This document shows, piece by piece, positions 32,101 to 42,565 of a stretch of 64,000 bases of DNA. This stretch comes from Botryococcus braunii (taxonomy: Eukaryota; Chlorophyta; Trebouxiophyceae). Position 1 is the stretch's first letter. Every line of letters starts with the position of its first letter. The DNA lies in assembly GCA_002005505.1 (NCBI GenBank), contig KV908534.1, forward strand, positions 169,934-233,933, given 5' to 3'. A program made the position numbers and the translations under genes. Below the pieces are notes generated by a model, which saw only the letters and a list, made by a program, of their open reading frames with translations, ran no database searches and was not told the DNA's origin.

Positions 32101-33419
32101 GTAGCTTTGCTGCTAGGCGTGTAATTCTGAGCGTGGCTGCCCAGAGGGATTATGAAATCCATCAAGTCGACATCAAGACGGCGTTCTTGAATGGAGACTT
32201 AGAAGAAGAGGTTTACGTAACACAGCCTCCTGGGTTTGAGAATGGTGATCCCCGCGTCGTTTGCAAGCTCAACAAAGCCCTTTATAGGTTGAAGCAATCC
32301 CCTCGTGCATGGCACAAGAAGCTGGATGCTGAGATGTGCGCACTGGGCTTTGTTGCTTGTAAAAGCGATGCTGGTGTATATGTGAGGAAGAGAGCAGGAG
32401 AGAAGCCTCTGTTTATTCTTGTGTATGTGGATGATCTACTCATCATATGTAAAGATCTCAGCCTAGTGGAGTGGTTCATGGAGCTCCTAAAGAGCAAGTT
32501 CACCATCCATGATCTAGGTGAAGTCAAAGATTTTTTGGGTTGCCAAGTCCGTCGTAACCGACAGGATAGGCAAGTTTCTATCAGCTGCATCCCAAAGATT
32601 GAGGCTCTGCTAGATAAGTTCGGTGTGAGCGATGGCGGAAGAGTAGTGGACACTCCCATGCAAAAGGGATTCGTTCCTACTCGGATGCCCTTCGTAGAGG
32701 ATGAGCGTGATGGTTCGGGTGCTGGGGTCCCCTAAGATCCAGGTCATAGATATTGTGAGCTTATTGGGTCACTGCTGTATATAGCCAATACAACACGAAC
32801 TGATATTGCACAAGCTGTCAGCGTTCTCTCTCGCTATAGGTGTAATCCCACCACTGCCCATTGGAATGCAGCAATGCGTGTGTTGCACTACCTTAGGGAT
32901 ACGAAGGAGAAAGTCCTCGTACTAGGTGGCAACTCCAGTGTAGTCTTGGAGGGTTATGTAGATGCCGATTTTGCAGGTGACCTAGATAGTAGATTTTCTA
33001 CGTCTGGGTATGTATTTTATGTCTTTGGCGGTGCTGTGTCATGGACCAGCAAGAAGCAAAACTCTGTGGCTACCTCAACTGTTGAGGCAGAGTTCATGGC
33101 TTCTAGCCTTGCCATCAAGGAGGCCAACTGGCTGAGGTCCTTCTTGGAGGAGATTGGAGAGCCACCTTGGAATGTTAAGATTTTCATTGACAACCAAGGG
33201 TGCATCAACAATCTTAGGAACCCTGTGAACTCGAAGTTCACAAAGCATATCGCAGTGGCATTCCACTACGCACGTGAGGCCATTAAGTTGTGCCAAGTTG
33301 ATATCCAATATGTGGAATCAGCTAAGAACCGTGCAGATGTGATGACTAAGCCATTGGTTGGTCCCGTGTTCAGGAAACATGTCGATGCTCTAGGTCTACT
33401 CACTCTGTATCAAGAGTGA
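29184..33419 (+). pseudogene. Copia F pol with one premature stop
   Basis: Frame of about 1412 codons broken once, by TAA at 32733-32735. Protease LLDSGASIHLVNN near residue 46; GAG-pre-integrase LWHRRLGHPGE; integrase core with DRGTEFLNQ and QQNGAAERMNRTL. The first catalytic position reads HLNTVGE where relatives have HIDTVGP, so Asp is replaced by Asn. A long Pro/Gln/Ser-rich linker follows, then RT (VDIKTAFLNGDLEEEVYVTQ, YVDDLLII near 1080) and RNase H after the stop (VDADFAGDLDSRFSTSG, ADVMTKPLVG). The lost Asp and the stop both argue that it is inactive. Confidence 0.92.
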
Positions 33420-33432
33420 AGACAAGGGGAAG
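33420..33432 (+). other. Copia F polypurine tract
   Basis: AGACAAGGGGAAG directly before the LTR start. Confidence 0.85.
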
Positions 33433-34185
33433 TGTTACATTTTGTGACATATAGTGAGATTGCCTTCCTCTTGAACAGACATGAACTCTTAAAAGGAACT
33501 GATAAACATTGGCATGAACAAAGGCATACATGAGACGCTTATCACAAAGAAGTGTAATTGAGCACAAGGTCATGTTATGAATAGTGTCGTACGGTATTCG
33601 CACTTGGTTGCCAGATCAACGCGTGATCTTGCAACGCTGGTATTTGAAAGGCAAGCAGCGGAGTTGAATGTCACTTGCCTAGCACTATCAATGATTGATG
33701 CATGTGTGAAGAATGCAAGTGTTTTGCTTATGGCGTAAGGCCGTCACACGGACTGCCTAGCCAACTAAGACAACTGATCACTCGCTCTGCTCGTGCTTGC
33801 AGGTAAGGCCGATTGGCCTAGTTAGACATGTTAAGACATGCATGGACAAGTTACTTGCTTACTATAACTTAATTGTTGAATATCTGTATCTTCATCGGTT
33901 GTGGGTGTCATACCTATGAGTGAAGATCAGGGAGACAAGTGTCATTCAAGATATTTGTTAGCGTATGCAAGGATTTATGTTATGGAGGCTCAATTGCGTT
34001 AGCATAAGAAGACTCTAAATGTAACCACTTGCCTAGCACTATCAATGATTGATGCATGTGTGAAGACAGCAAGTGTTTTGCTTATGGCGTAAGGCCGTCA
34101 CACGGACTGCCTAGCCAACTAAGACAACTGATCACTCGCTCTGCTCGTGCTTGCAGGTCTTCACACCCATAACCTAAATACAAGA
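33433..34185 (+). repeat. 3' LTR of Copia F (753 bp)
   Basis: Same length as the 5' LTR. X1 33672-33802 ending CAG|GTAAGG, X2 34026-34156 ending CAG|G, with TGTAA just before X2. The right edge is set by the CTGAT duplication. Confidence 0.92.
33803..34156 (+). other. Candidate LTR intron in F 3' LTR
   Basis: 354 bp with a consensus GTAAGG donor and a pyrimidine-rich acceptor. This is the strongest splice-site pair of the set. Confidence 0.62.
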
Positions 34186-34190
34186 CTGAT

Positions 34191-35368
34191 AGAACATAGC
34201 CAGTGGTGGCATACCTGTGGTCCAGGTCCCCAGCATAGTCGGCATCAACATAGCCTTCTAGCTCAGGCCCCTTTCCACCCAGAGTAAGAGCTAATTCTCT
34301 GGTATCTCTCAAGTACTTCAGCACTCGAATGGCCTCATTCCAGTGTGAGGTAGTGGGTGTCATTCTATACCTTGACAACACTCCAACAGCCTGAGAAATG
34401 TCAGGCCGGGTCGTATTGGCAATATATAGCAACGATCCAATCAACTCGCAGTATCGATGACCAGGTGGCAGTGGGGTACCTGCCCCATGTGACATACCAT
34501 CTGAGGACTCGGGTCTGCTGCTAGCCACGAAGTCCTTGGACATGGGGGTATCAACCACACGCCCATCATCAGCAACGCCAAACTTTTCCACAAGAGCATC
34601 AATCTTGGGAGTGCAACTCATGGAAATAGTGCCCTGAACTCTATTGCGTAGGACCTGACACCCCAGGAAATCATTCACCTCTTCCAAATCATGGATGGTG
34701 AAGTCCTTCTTCAACAACTCTTTCCCCCACTCAATCTCTGCAACCACTCTGGCATCTATGAGAAGATCATCGACATAAACAAGAATAAAGGACAGGTTAC
34801 CATCAGGGGCCCTCCTGATGTATACGCCCGCATCGCTCTTGCACACACTATACCCCATCACGCTCAACTTGTCGCTCAAGGTCTTGTGCCAAGCCCGTGG
34901 GGCTTGTTTTAGACCGTATAGTGCCTTCCTGAGCTTGGACACAACCCTCGTGTTGCCATTCTCAAATCCTGGTGGTTGGGTCACATAGACCTCTTCCTCC
35001 AACTCCCCATTGAGAAAATCCGTCTTGATATCCACTTGGTGGATCTCAAGATTCTGTGTGGCAGCCACTGCCAGCACAGCCCTCCTTGCCCCATAGCTGC
35101 TGGTGGGTGCAAATACCTCCCCAACATCTATCCCAGGGATCTGTCTACACCCTTGGGCAACCAACCTCGCTTTAAAGCGAGTAACATTACCATGTGCATC
35201 ATTTTTAGTGGAGAATATCCAATGGACAGGAATAACTTTCTGTCCATGTGGTCTGTCCACATACTCTAGAACCTCATGGGTATCAAGGGAATCCATCTCT
35301 TCCCTCATTGCTTCTTGCCAAAAATCCCACTGAGGGGAGCATTGGGCTTCCCTCAGGTTAGATGGCAC
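34191..35368 (-). pseudogene. Copia D reverse transcriptase and RNase H start
   Basis: Open frame with FKARLVAQGCRQIPG, VDIKTDFLNGELEEEVYVTQ, LRKALYGLKQAPRAWH, catalytic YVDDLLID, FTIHDLEEV, PGHRYCELIGSLLYIANTT and the RNase H start GYVDADYAGDLDHRYATTGY. The last codons are cut by Copia F and continue at 28357. Apart from insertions this region is undamaged. The usual A of KTAFLNG is D here. Confidence 0.92.
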
Positions 35369-35478
35369 GTGAACCTTTCCCAGCTTGACATAAGGTACAT
35401 TTTGTACCTTATGCTGAGACTCTGCAGTACTGTCAGCACTCCTGGGACTGTTGTCTTTTATATCCCTCTGATCTTGGT
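35369..35478 (-). other. Copia D linker with palindromic repeat
   Basis: Contains ATAAGGTACATTTTGTACC (35390 onwards) with inverted 9 bp arms around ATTTT. A second copy about 96 bp away in D sequence was the target of Copia Z. The region belongs to the integrase-RT linker and is cut at 35478 by Copia E. Confidence 0.75.
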
Positions 35479-36542
35479 TGTTGTGATAATCTAATTGCAG
35501 ATGAGACCCTAATTGTCATTATCCAATAAATTGACATGTGACTTTGGGGACAAGGATCATTGAACAAAGTATCTAGGCCATGCCGACCTCATCTGCCACG
35601 TGGTTTGTACTTACTGAGCAATGCGAGATACGTACCTGCTGTTTATTTGTAATCTTCAAGAGTGTCTATGTACTCTTTAAGAGTGTCTGCGGGTGCTCAG
35701 ACAGTTTCTAAGGCATTCCATGCGTGAATACTTGTATAGAAGCTGTTTGGACGCTGATCTTGGTGTTCTCTCATGAACTCCAGTATGACCTTATCATTTG
35801 TCTAGTCTTATGATGAAATGCTGAGGCCTGGAATTGACTAAGCACTTAGATCTTGGCAATTCATAAGCCTCAATGTGTTGTGCCACTTCTGGAAGTCAAC
35901 TAGCACCTCCAGGAGATAGAAATATGAGTGGGCAAACCCAAGGGGTAACCGAAAGGTTGACCGTATGCATTCACGGTCCTTTCCCCTTGATTAGCCATTT
36001 AGTAGCCAGCACCGACGATCGTGACTAGAAACATGAGTGTTCTGGTCCGAATCAGGACCCGGATGTTCGGACTTACAAATTCGAACACGAAGTCCGGTGT
36101 ATTGTACACCATGTACAAGGTAGACGTACTTGGGCTGACTCGGGTACGGCTACGTAGCTTGTCATGGTATTTAAGAGGGCCAGTCTCTTGAAGTCAACAG
36201 TTCGTTGGCTTTCTATATGACCACGGCTCACGTCTTGTTGTTATGTGCCTTCAATAAGGCTTGTTTGAAGTCCTGGTGTCGGTGCGCATGCAGGTAATCA
36301 CCTTCATTATAGCTTGCTTAGCTATAGGCTACAATTACAAGACACACACATTGTAACAAAGTTCGTTGGCTTTCTATATGACCACGGCTCACGTCTTGTT
36401 GTTATGTGCCTTCAATAAGGCTTGTTTGAAGTCCTGGTGTCCGTGCGCATGCAGGCATTATCCTTACTGACGATGGTGTTCCGTCAGCAAGGTTTGAAGT
36501 AATTGTTGAAGTAATTGTTTATTTCATGTTGTTTTATCTACA
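35479..36542 (+). repeat. 5' LTR of Copia E (1064 bp)
   Basis: Starts TGTTGTGATAAT and ends TCTACA. Inside: TATTTAAG at 36168, X1 36200-36293 ending CAG|GTAATC, TGTAA at 36352-36356, X2 36361-36454 ending CAG|G, then an 88 bp U5. X copies are 94 bp and identical except one base. Confidence 0.94.
36294..36454 (+). other. Candidate LTR intron in E 5' LTR
   Basis: 161 bp, GTAATC donor to ATGCAG acceptor. The pyrimidine tract is weaker than in D or F. Confidence 0.55.
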
Positions 36543-36554
36543 TGGTATCGGCGA
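36543..36554 (+). other. Primer-binding site of Copia E
   Basis: TGGTATCGGCGA directly follows the LTR end. It is the same site as in Gypsy A, C and H. Confidence 0.88.
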
Positions 36555-36881
36555 TCCCGTCGTATGGGATCGCAAGTAGAGGCGATCTTAGTCCCGATCG
36601 GACATCATCTGCCTGTGTGAGGAGTACCAATTTTGGAAGGGAAGTAAATTAATGTCGTGCTTTTTGATTATTTTGCTTACTGCATTTATCACTTGCATTA
36701 CACTACTATTTACTTCGTGGCTGTTGGAGCATAGTGTGGTGGAGGATCCGTGTTAATTCACATATATCCAAGCCACGTCACACAGAGCTTTTGGATTGTG
36801 TGGAGTTTGGTGTTTTGTTTTCCATTAATGGGAGGCGAATTCGTGCTTTTACACTGATTGAACCCTTCATTACGTTTAAAC

Positions 36882-38102
36882 ATGAGTTCAGGGCTTGGTC
36901 CAGGTGGGACCTACCCTTCTAAAACCAGATCTGGCAATATTTTTCGCAATCGCTTCAACGTTGTTGAAGACGATAGGTTTGCAGATCACGTTACCATTGA
37001 CGAGAATCCTTTGTTTGAAACTGTGCAGGCACCAAATCTGTCTGGACAAGGGGCAGCAGTTACACCTCCACTCTCCGGGAGGGCTGCCCCACACGTTCAA
37101 CAAAGTGACCACAGTAACTTCAGCGATATGGGGCAGTCTTTCAGCAGGGATGGGGTCAGGTACTCTGCCCCACCACACAGAGGTGCAGCGGTGCCCTTAG
37201 GTTGGTCACCCTCTCAGTCCAGACCCACTCCTAGAACATTTGTCCCTATGGATGTTACATATGGCATACCACGCTCCATGGGTAGGAGTTCATTATCCTA
37301 TCGACCACCTCTAGGAACACCCATTGGGAGTGGAGTCAGGCCCATGAATTTTTTCAGGGAAATGTCTCATACACAAACCTTTGATGATATATTCCCCGAT
37401 ACGAGTGCACCAGTTGCTGCAGAAAATGTACCTACTAGTAGTCTAGGCATTGCATCTATGCCTATTCCACAACCTGGTGTTACCATGTCTGCTCCTGATC
37501 CAAATCTAGTAAGTACAATGAATGCCAATGCTAGTATAAATAACACTAGTCAGGCATCCTTGGTATTCCCTTGGACCTCAGCACCACCAGGCCTGCCTGG
37601 TGGAGGTGGTGGTGGTGGGGGGCCAGGTGGGGGACCACCGGGTGGACCAGGTTGGCCACCAGGTGAATTTAATCCAAACGTTCCCGGCGTTCCTCCTACA
37701 TGGGGCGGACCACCAGGTGGTGGGTGGCCTCCAGGGGGTGGACCAGGTGGCCCAGGTGGCCCGGGATGGCCAGGGGGACCGGGGGGACCAGGTTCTGGCC
37801 TCCCAAATCCATTCCCTATAGGTAACGCTTCAAACTCTTCCGATGCGTTGCAAGGAATAATTTCCAAACTGTTGCCCAAGCTCGACGTTATGAAATTAAA
37901 CGATCACAATTGGGTAGCTTGGTCCCGGTTTGCTCATGCAATCTTGTTGTCTGCTGGGGTTGAATGGTGTATACACTCTGACTGTAGTCAGTATCCCCAC
38001 GATTGGGTAGCCCAAACTCTACTCACTGGTTCACTCACAGAGCCGTACCAAATTGGGAAGTCAGTGATCAGAAATCTGCATATGGTATCTGGTCATGTTT
38101 AA
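36882..38102 (+). pseudogene. gag: Copia E gag N-terminal part, frameshifted
   Basis: From the ATG at 36882, a Ser/Pro-rich N-terminus, a collagen-like Gly/Pro tract (about 37,580-37,800) and the start of a Copia gag domain (KLNDHNWVAWSRFAHAIL). Near 38,080 the gag homology leaves this frame and continues in the -1 frame as QKSAYGIWSCLINIF. No slippery heptamer is evident, so a 1 bp deletion fits better than programmed frameshifting. The stop follows at 38102. A sequencing error is also possible. Confidence 0.8.
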
Positions 38103-41100
38103 TCAACATCTTCACAGTACGAGGTCGAGGGCTGGTGATGGCTCTATTCCAAGAGCTTCACACTCTGAAGATGAATCCAGGAGAAAAACCCTCTTTGTAT
38201 GTCAGCAGAGCTAGGAAACTTGTCATGTCATTGAGAAGTTTTGGGCAAAATTACACAGATCTGGCTCTATGCTATGTCATACTTGCAGGTTTGACTCCTG
38301 AATATGAACAAGACAAGAACACACAGTTCAATCTTGTCCAAGATAACCCGGATATTGGTAGACTGCAGGGCAACCTAGAACTTACGTTTATCCGGTTGCG
38401 TGCCGCAAAGGGACATACACCTAAAGCGACCACAGCAGAAGTTCCTAAACTACATAGGAACTTCAACCCACACCCTCAGGGCAATAGGCCCCAGTTCACT
38501 AGAACTTCAACATCCTTGAATGTTGTAGAAGGTGCTGTGGAAGCTGACACTGCAGTTGTCAAGGAAGCTGTGCAGGGAGGAAGGGCTGCAGTCCAAACCC
38601 CAGGGAGGCCTGTACCTATATGCTTCCTATGTGGGGAGGCAGGCCATATCAGGACGTACTGCCCAAAGAACAAGTCTCAGGCAAACGTTGTGCAAACTCA
38701 TGAGTTCGGCGCAACCCCTCCTCTTCCTGGTTGGTTGGTCGACTCCGGTGCGACCGACCATATTTGTTCTGACATGTCTTGTATGGAGGATTATGTTGCA
38801 TACACTGATCCTCAATACGTCACTGTGGCAAATGGTAGGAAGGAACATATCCTGGGGGAGGGCACTGTCACTGTGCATTTAGAAAATGGCAGTACCATGC
38901 AACTGTTCAATGTTAAACATGTTCCTTCTACGCAGAAGCGCCTGTTTTCCGTTGGAAAAGCATACAGAGATGGTCTGTTTGTGTCCCTCAATGGTCTCAC
39001 TTGCATAATTAAAGACTCAGAGGGTACCCCCATTGTTGCGGCTTACCACGCTCACCCTTATTGGTGGCTGATTGATAAGTCTATTCCTGCCAAACGAGTG
39101 ACGTTTGCTAATCCAGTAGAACACACACAGCCTGAAGCCAACCCTCTTGCTTCCATGTCTGTTGACTTATGGCATAGAAGATTTGGCCACTTGTCTCCTG
39201 CTATGCTGAGCAAAATTAGGAAAACCTCATGCGTGCAAGGGGTTGTTCTTCCGGCGGGGAACTTGACTTCCCTCATTGGGATGAATGGCATGTGTGAAGC
39301 TTGCATTGATGGTAAAATGTCGTCTGCTCCCCACAAACCAACAGGGTCCACTGTCTCTAATAGGATGGAACTTGTACACATGGATGTGATGGGTCCCATC
39401 AGACCTGTCACACCTGAGGGGGAAGAGTATGCATTAAATATTATTGATGAACGTTCTGATTTTTCAGTAACAGTGCTACTCAAGAAGAAGAGCGACGCGA
39501 GCTCGGAGGCTATTCTAGTGTTGAAGACCCTCTCTCTCTCTACTGAATTGCCAGTCAAAGCCATTAGAACGGATGGTGGGACTGAATTCTTGGGACTTGA
39601 CCGGTTCTGCAGAAAACATGGGATTCTGCACCAAGTGACACCTCCTTACTCTCATCAATCAAATGGGAAGGTTGAGCGCTTGAACCGGACTCTCCAAGAG
39701 AAAGCACGGGCCATGCTTGCAGACTCAGAGCTACCACGAAAGTATTGGGGGGAAGCAGTGTTGACCGCATGTCACGTAAGAAACTTGTCCCCTACTAATT
39801 TGCATGACAAAACACCCTACGAGCTCATGTATGGTGTTGTCCCAAATGTCTCATACTTGAGAGTGTTTGGAAGCAAGTGCAAAGTTCTGACACCCAAGAC
39901 CCTTAGGACTGGTAAATTCCATCCTGTTTGTCAAACTGGTGTTTTTCTTGGCTATCAGGGAGACAGCAAGCAGTACAGGGTCTTGATAGATGGGAAGGTG
40001 ACAGTGCATAGAGGTGCTGACTGCAAGTGCTTTGAAGTCGCACCCGACACGCAGATTTCCGCAGCGCAGCCTTACGGTGCTGTAAATCATCGCACGCATG
40101 CATCTTCTGATCTTGATTTCACTTATGGTGTCTCTTCTCCTCTAAGTGCAATGGAGGAAGAGGAAGATTTTGAGCCTGAGTCGGATGATGAGCCTGATTT
40201 AGAGTATGTGCCTGATGTGTCTGATATGGAGTTTAGTGGCAATAGATCTGCAGTGGCTGATGCCTGGGATGGGGAAGTGGATCAGCAGGATACCTTTCCA
40301 AACGAGGCTAGGGGTGAGCAAAAAGGAGGCGCGGGGCATGGTGATCACTTGATTCCCTCCCGTTCCACAAGTCCTCCGGGAGCGCGCCCTTTGCCCAAGG
40401 GTGTTTCACAAGTCTCCACTCACAACAGTGTAGAGGGCGAAGTCTCGGGCTCTCGAACGGAGAAGGTAGTTGAGTTTGACTTCTCTGGGTCTAAAATCCC
40501 TGTTACCCCTGCTGGTCTATTTGCCGGTCGGTATCCGGTTAGGAAGAGATACACACACACAACACAGGCACATTTTGCTGACACTTCTGTACAGGGTGTC
40601 ATTCAAATTGAAGCAAACACTGTGTATGCAGAACCCAACACTTATCTTGAAGCAATCAATAGTCCCGAAGCCGAAAAATGGATTACTGCTATGCTTGAAG
40701 AAATGGGTTCTTTAAATGCCTTGGAGACCTGGGATTTAGTACAGGTGTCGGAGCAACAAGCAAAGAGAGCTTTGCCGGTACGCTGGGTGTTCAAGGTCAA
40801 GCTGACAGAGAGTGGAGACGTCGAGAAATTCAAGGCCCGACTCGTCGCCAAAGGGTTTAAGCAGGTATACGGAGTGGACTATACAGAAGTGTACGCTCCC
40901 GTCTCTCGACACTCAACTCTAAGGTACCTTCTCTCCATGGCTGTAGAGCAACAAATGCATCTACACCAGCTGGACATTAGTACTGCATTTCTCCATGGTA
41001 AATTGCAGGAAACCGTCTATGTTCAGCAGCCACCTGGCTTTTATGAGGGAGGACCAAACACAGTGTGCAAACTAAACAAAGCCCTATATGGTTTAAAGCA

Positions 41101-42184
41101 AGCACCAAAAGCATGGTATGACACTATGTCTAAAGTTTTGCTCGATGATGGCTTTGTCATTGCTGATTCTGACCCCTCCCTATTCATAGCAAGAAAATTG
41201 GGAGATGATGATGTTTATGTGCTCGTCTATGTTGATGACATTCTTGTCGCTTCCAAGAACATGGACAAAGTCACTGCTGTCAAAGCCTTGCTCAATGCAC
41301 ACTTTGCTGTGAAAGACTTAGGTCCTGCTAAGTGTTTTCTCGGCATGAGCGTAACGCAAAGTTTTGACAACAATGGTGTGTTGCAGTCAATCAAATTGTC
41401 AAACGAAAAGTTGACTGCAGAAATAATAACCAGCTTTCATGGTGAAGAAAGCTTAAAACCCAAAGCCCTACCTATGGACACAGCATTTCAGTTATCTGCA
41501 CATGTTGGTGATCCTCTTCCAGTTGGGAATAGGTACAGAGAGCTGGTGGGTGGGATAATGTATTTGGCAAATACCGTTAGGCCAGATATTGCTTTTGCTG
41601 CCAACCACCTTGCTAGGTTTGCCGTCAGCCCTACAAGTCATCATTACAGGGCTGGCATCTCTGTGCTGAAATACCTGCTCGGCTCCAAGGATTTTGGGCT
41701 GTTGTGGGATAAAGGGAAGAATGGGATAACCGGCTTTGTCGATAGTGATTATGCAGGAGAAGTCGATGGCAGAAGGTCCACTTCTGGCCATGTCTTTCTC
41801 AGTGGTACGGCTGCCATCTTATGGGGGAGTAAGCTGCAAAAGGTCACAGCCCTCTCTACAGTGGAGGCAGAGTTTGTCTCCATGTGCAGCAGAGTACAGG
41901 AAGCCCTGTGGATCTCCAAGCTCGTGTCAGATTTTGGGGGAGTTCCAGCGCCAATCAGGATCTACACCGACAATACGGGAGCGCTGGCCAACATCAAGGG
42001 CATTCCGATCTCGCCGCGCACGAAGCACATCGGGGTCAGATACCACAGAATCAGGCAGGAAGTGGAGCAAGGATCAATCAGCCCCTTCTATGTGGAGTCT
42101 GCATCAAATCTGGCGGACATGTTCACCAAAGCGTTGCCTAAAGTGCAATTCCAGAAATTGAGGGCTGGGATTGGGATGGAGTAA
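38003..42184 (+). CDS. pol: Copia E gag C-terminus and pol polyprotein
   Basis: Open for 1393 codons, the useful part starting near 38,083. It contains the rest of the gag domain, zinc knuckle CFLCGEAGHIRTYC (about residue 206), protease LVDSGATDHICSD (246), GAG-pre-integrase LWHRRFGHLS, and integrase with catalytic residues in HMDVMGP, RTDGGTEFLG and NGKVERLNRTL. An acidic linker follows, then RT (LDISTAFLHGKLQETVYVQQ, LNKALYGLKQAPKAWY, YVDDILVASK near 1076) and RNase H (VDSDYAGEVDGRRSTSG, TALSTVEAEFVSM). All motifs are intact, so pol is probably functional. Confidence 0.94.
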   Translation: MGSPNSTHWFTHRAVPNWEVSDQKSAYGIWSCLINIFTVRGRGLVMALFQELHTLKMNPGEKPSLYVSRARKLVMSLRSFGQNYTDLALCYVILAGLTPEYEQDKNTQFNLVQDNPDIGRLQGNLELTFIRLRAAKGHTPKATTAEVPKLHRNFNPHPQGNRPQFTRTSTSLNVVEGAVEADTAVVKEAVQGGRAAVQTPGRPVPICFLCGEAGHIRTYCPKNKSQANVVQTHEFGATPPLPGWLVDSGATDHICSDMSCMEDYVAYTDPQYVTVANGRKEHILGEGTVTVHLENGSTMQLFNVKHVPSTQKRLFSVGKAYRDGLFVSLNGLTCIIKDSEGTPIVAAYHAHPYWWLIDKSIPAKRVTFANPVEHTQPEANPLASMSVDLWHRRFGHLSPAMLSKIRKTSCVQGVVLPAGNLTSLIGMNGMCEACIDGKMSSAPHKPTGSTVSNRMELVHMDVMGPIRPVTPEGEEYALNIIDERSDFSVTVLLKKKSDASSEAILVLKTLSLSTELPVKAIRTDGGTEFLGLDRFCRKHGILHQVTPPYSHQSNGKVERLNRTLQEKARAMLADSELPRKYWGEAVLTACHVRNLSPTNLHDKTPYELMYGVVPNVSYLRVFGSKCKVLTPKTLRTGKFHPVCQTGVFLGYQGDSKQYRVLIDGKVTVHRGADCKCFEVAPDTQISAAQPYGAVNHRTHASSDLDFTYGVSSPLSAMEEEEDFEPESDDEPDLEYVPDVSDMEFSGNRSAVADAWDGEVDQQDTFPNEARGEQKGGAGHGDHLIPSRSTSPPGARPLPKGVSQVSTHNSVEGEVSGSRTEKVVEFDFSGSKIPVTPAGLFAGRYPVRKRYTHTTQAHFADTSVQGVIQIEANTVYAEPNTYLEAINSPEAEKWITAMLEEMGSLNALETWDLVQVSEQQAKRALPVRWVFKVKLTESGDVEKFKARLVAKGFKQVYGVDYTEVYAPVSRHSTLRYLLSMAVEQQMHLHQLDISTAFLHGKLQETVYVQQPPGFYEGGPNTVCKLNKALYGLKQAPKAWYDTMSKVLLDDGFVIADSDPSLFIARKLGDDDVYVLVYVDDILVASKNMDKVTAVKALLNAHFAVKDLGPAKCFLGMSVTQSFDNNGVLQSIKLSNEKLTAEIITSFHGEESLKPKALPMDTAFQLSAHVGDPLPVGNRYRELVGGIMYLANTVRPDIAFAANHLARFAVSPTSHHYRAGISVLKYLLGSKDFGLLWDKGKNGITGFVDSDYAGEVDGRRSTSGHVFLSGTAAILWGSKLQKVTALSTVEAEFVSMCSRVQEALWISKLVSDFGGVPAPIRIYTDNTGALANIKGIPISPRTKHIGVRYHRIRQEVEQGSISPFYVESASNLADMFTKALPKVQFQKLRAGIGME

Positions 42185-42186
42185 TT

Positions 42187-42565
42187 CATGGATGTCAGGC
42201 TGCTACTTGATTGCCTTGCGTATCATAGAGCTTCTCCACCATAAACCCACAGGGTGGGAGTGGCTTCGCACCCAAAGGGGGAAGTCTCTGGTGGCTGGAT
42301 AGCAGGGTGGTGGAACGACACGGCGTAGAAGACCGTGCCACCGTGTAGCTCCCTGACAGACGTACTGAAACATTGTCCGATGACATAATGCATGCATGTC
42401 AAGCTGCTACTTGATTGCCTTGCGTATCATAGAGCTTCTCCACCATAAACCCACAGGGTGGGAGTGGCTTCGCACCCAAAGGGGGAAGTCTCTGGTGGCA
42501 GGATAGCAGGGTGGTGGAACGACACGGCGTAGAAGACCGTGCCACCGTGTAGCTCCTTGACACAA
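42187..42565 (+). repeat. Tandem repeat in Copia E 3' UTR
   Basis: Two copies (from 42187 and 42391, period 204 bp) of a segment running from CATGNATGTC to GTAGCTCC. Each contains a GGGTGGGAGTGGCTTCGCACCC-like hairpin and GGTGG/CCACC complementary stretches, which suggests structured RNA. It lies between pol and the polypurine tract (42593-42602). Confidence 0.8.

Larger units (their letters stand above)
28363..34185 (+). mobile_element. Copia F, complete LTRs, gag missing
   Basis: Element between TSD CTGAT (28358-28362, 34186-34190), with two 753 bp LTRs differing at about 10 positions. Internal region 29116-33432 holds a primer site, a pol frame starting with protease, and a polypurine tract. 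No capsid or zinc-knuckle coding region exists between primer site and protease, so gag is deleted. It therefore probably depended on Gag supplied by a related element (inference). Confidence 0.92.

Noticed and set aside
36200..36454. LTR internal repeats as ordinary enhancer duplications
   Set aside because: Not excluded, but enhancer repeats would not be expected to begin about 30 bp after a TATA box and to end at CAG|GT and CAG|G in four unrelated families.
37550..37879. Gly/Pro-rich frames near 37.6-37.8 kb as a collagen-like host gene
   Set aside because: They lie within the gag frame of Copia E between matching LTRs; the reverse frame is a shadow.
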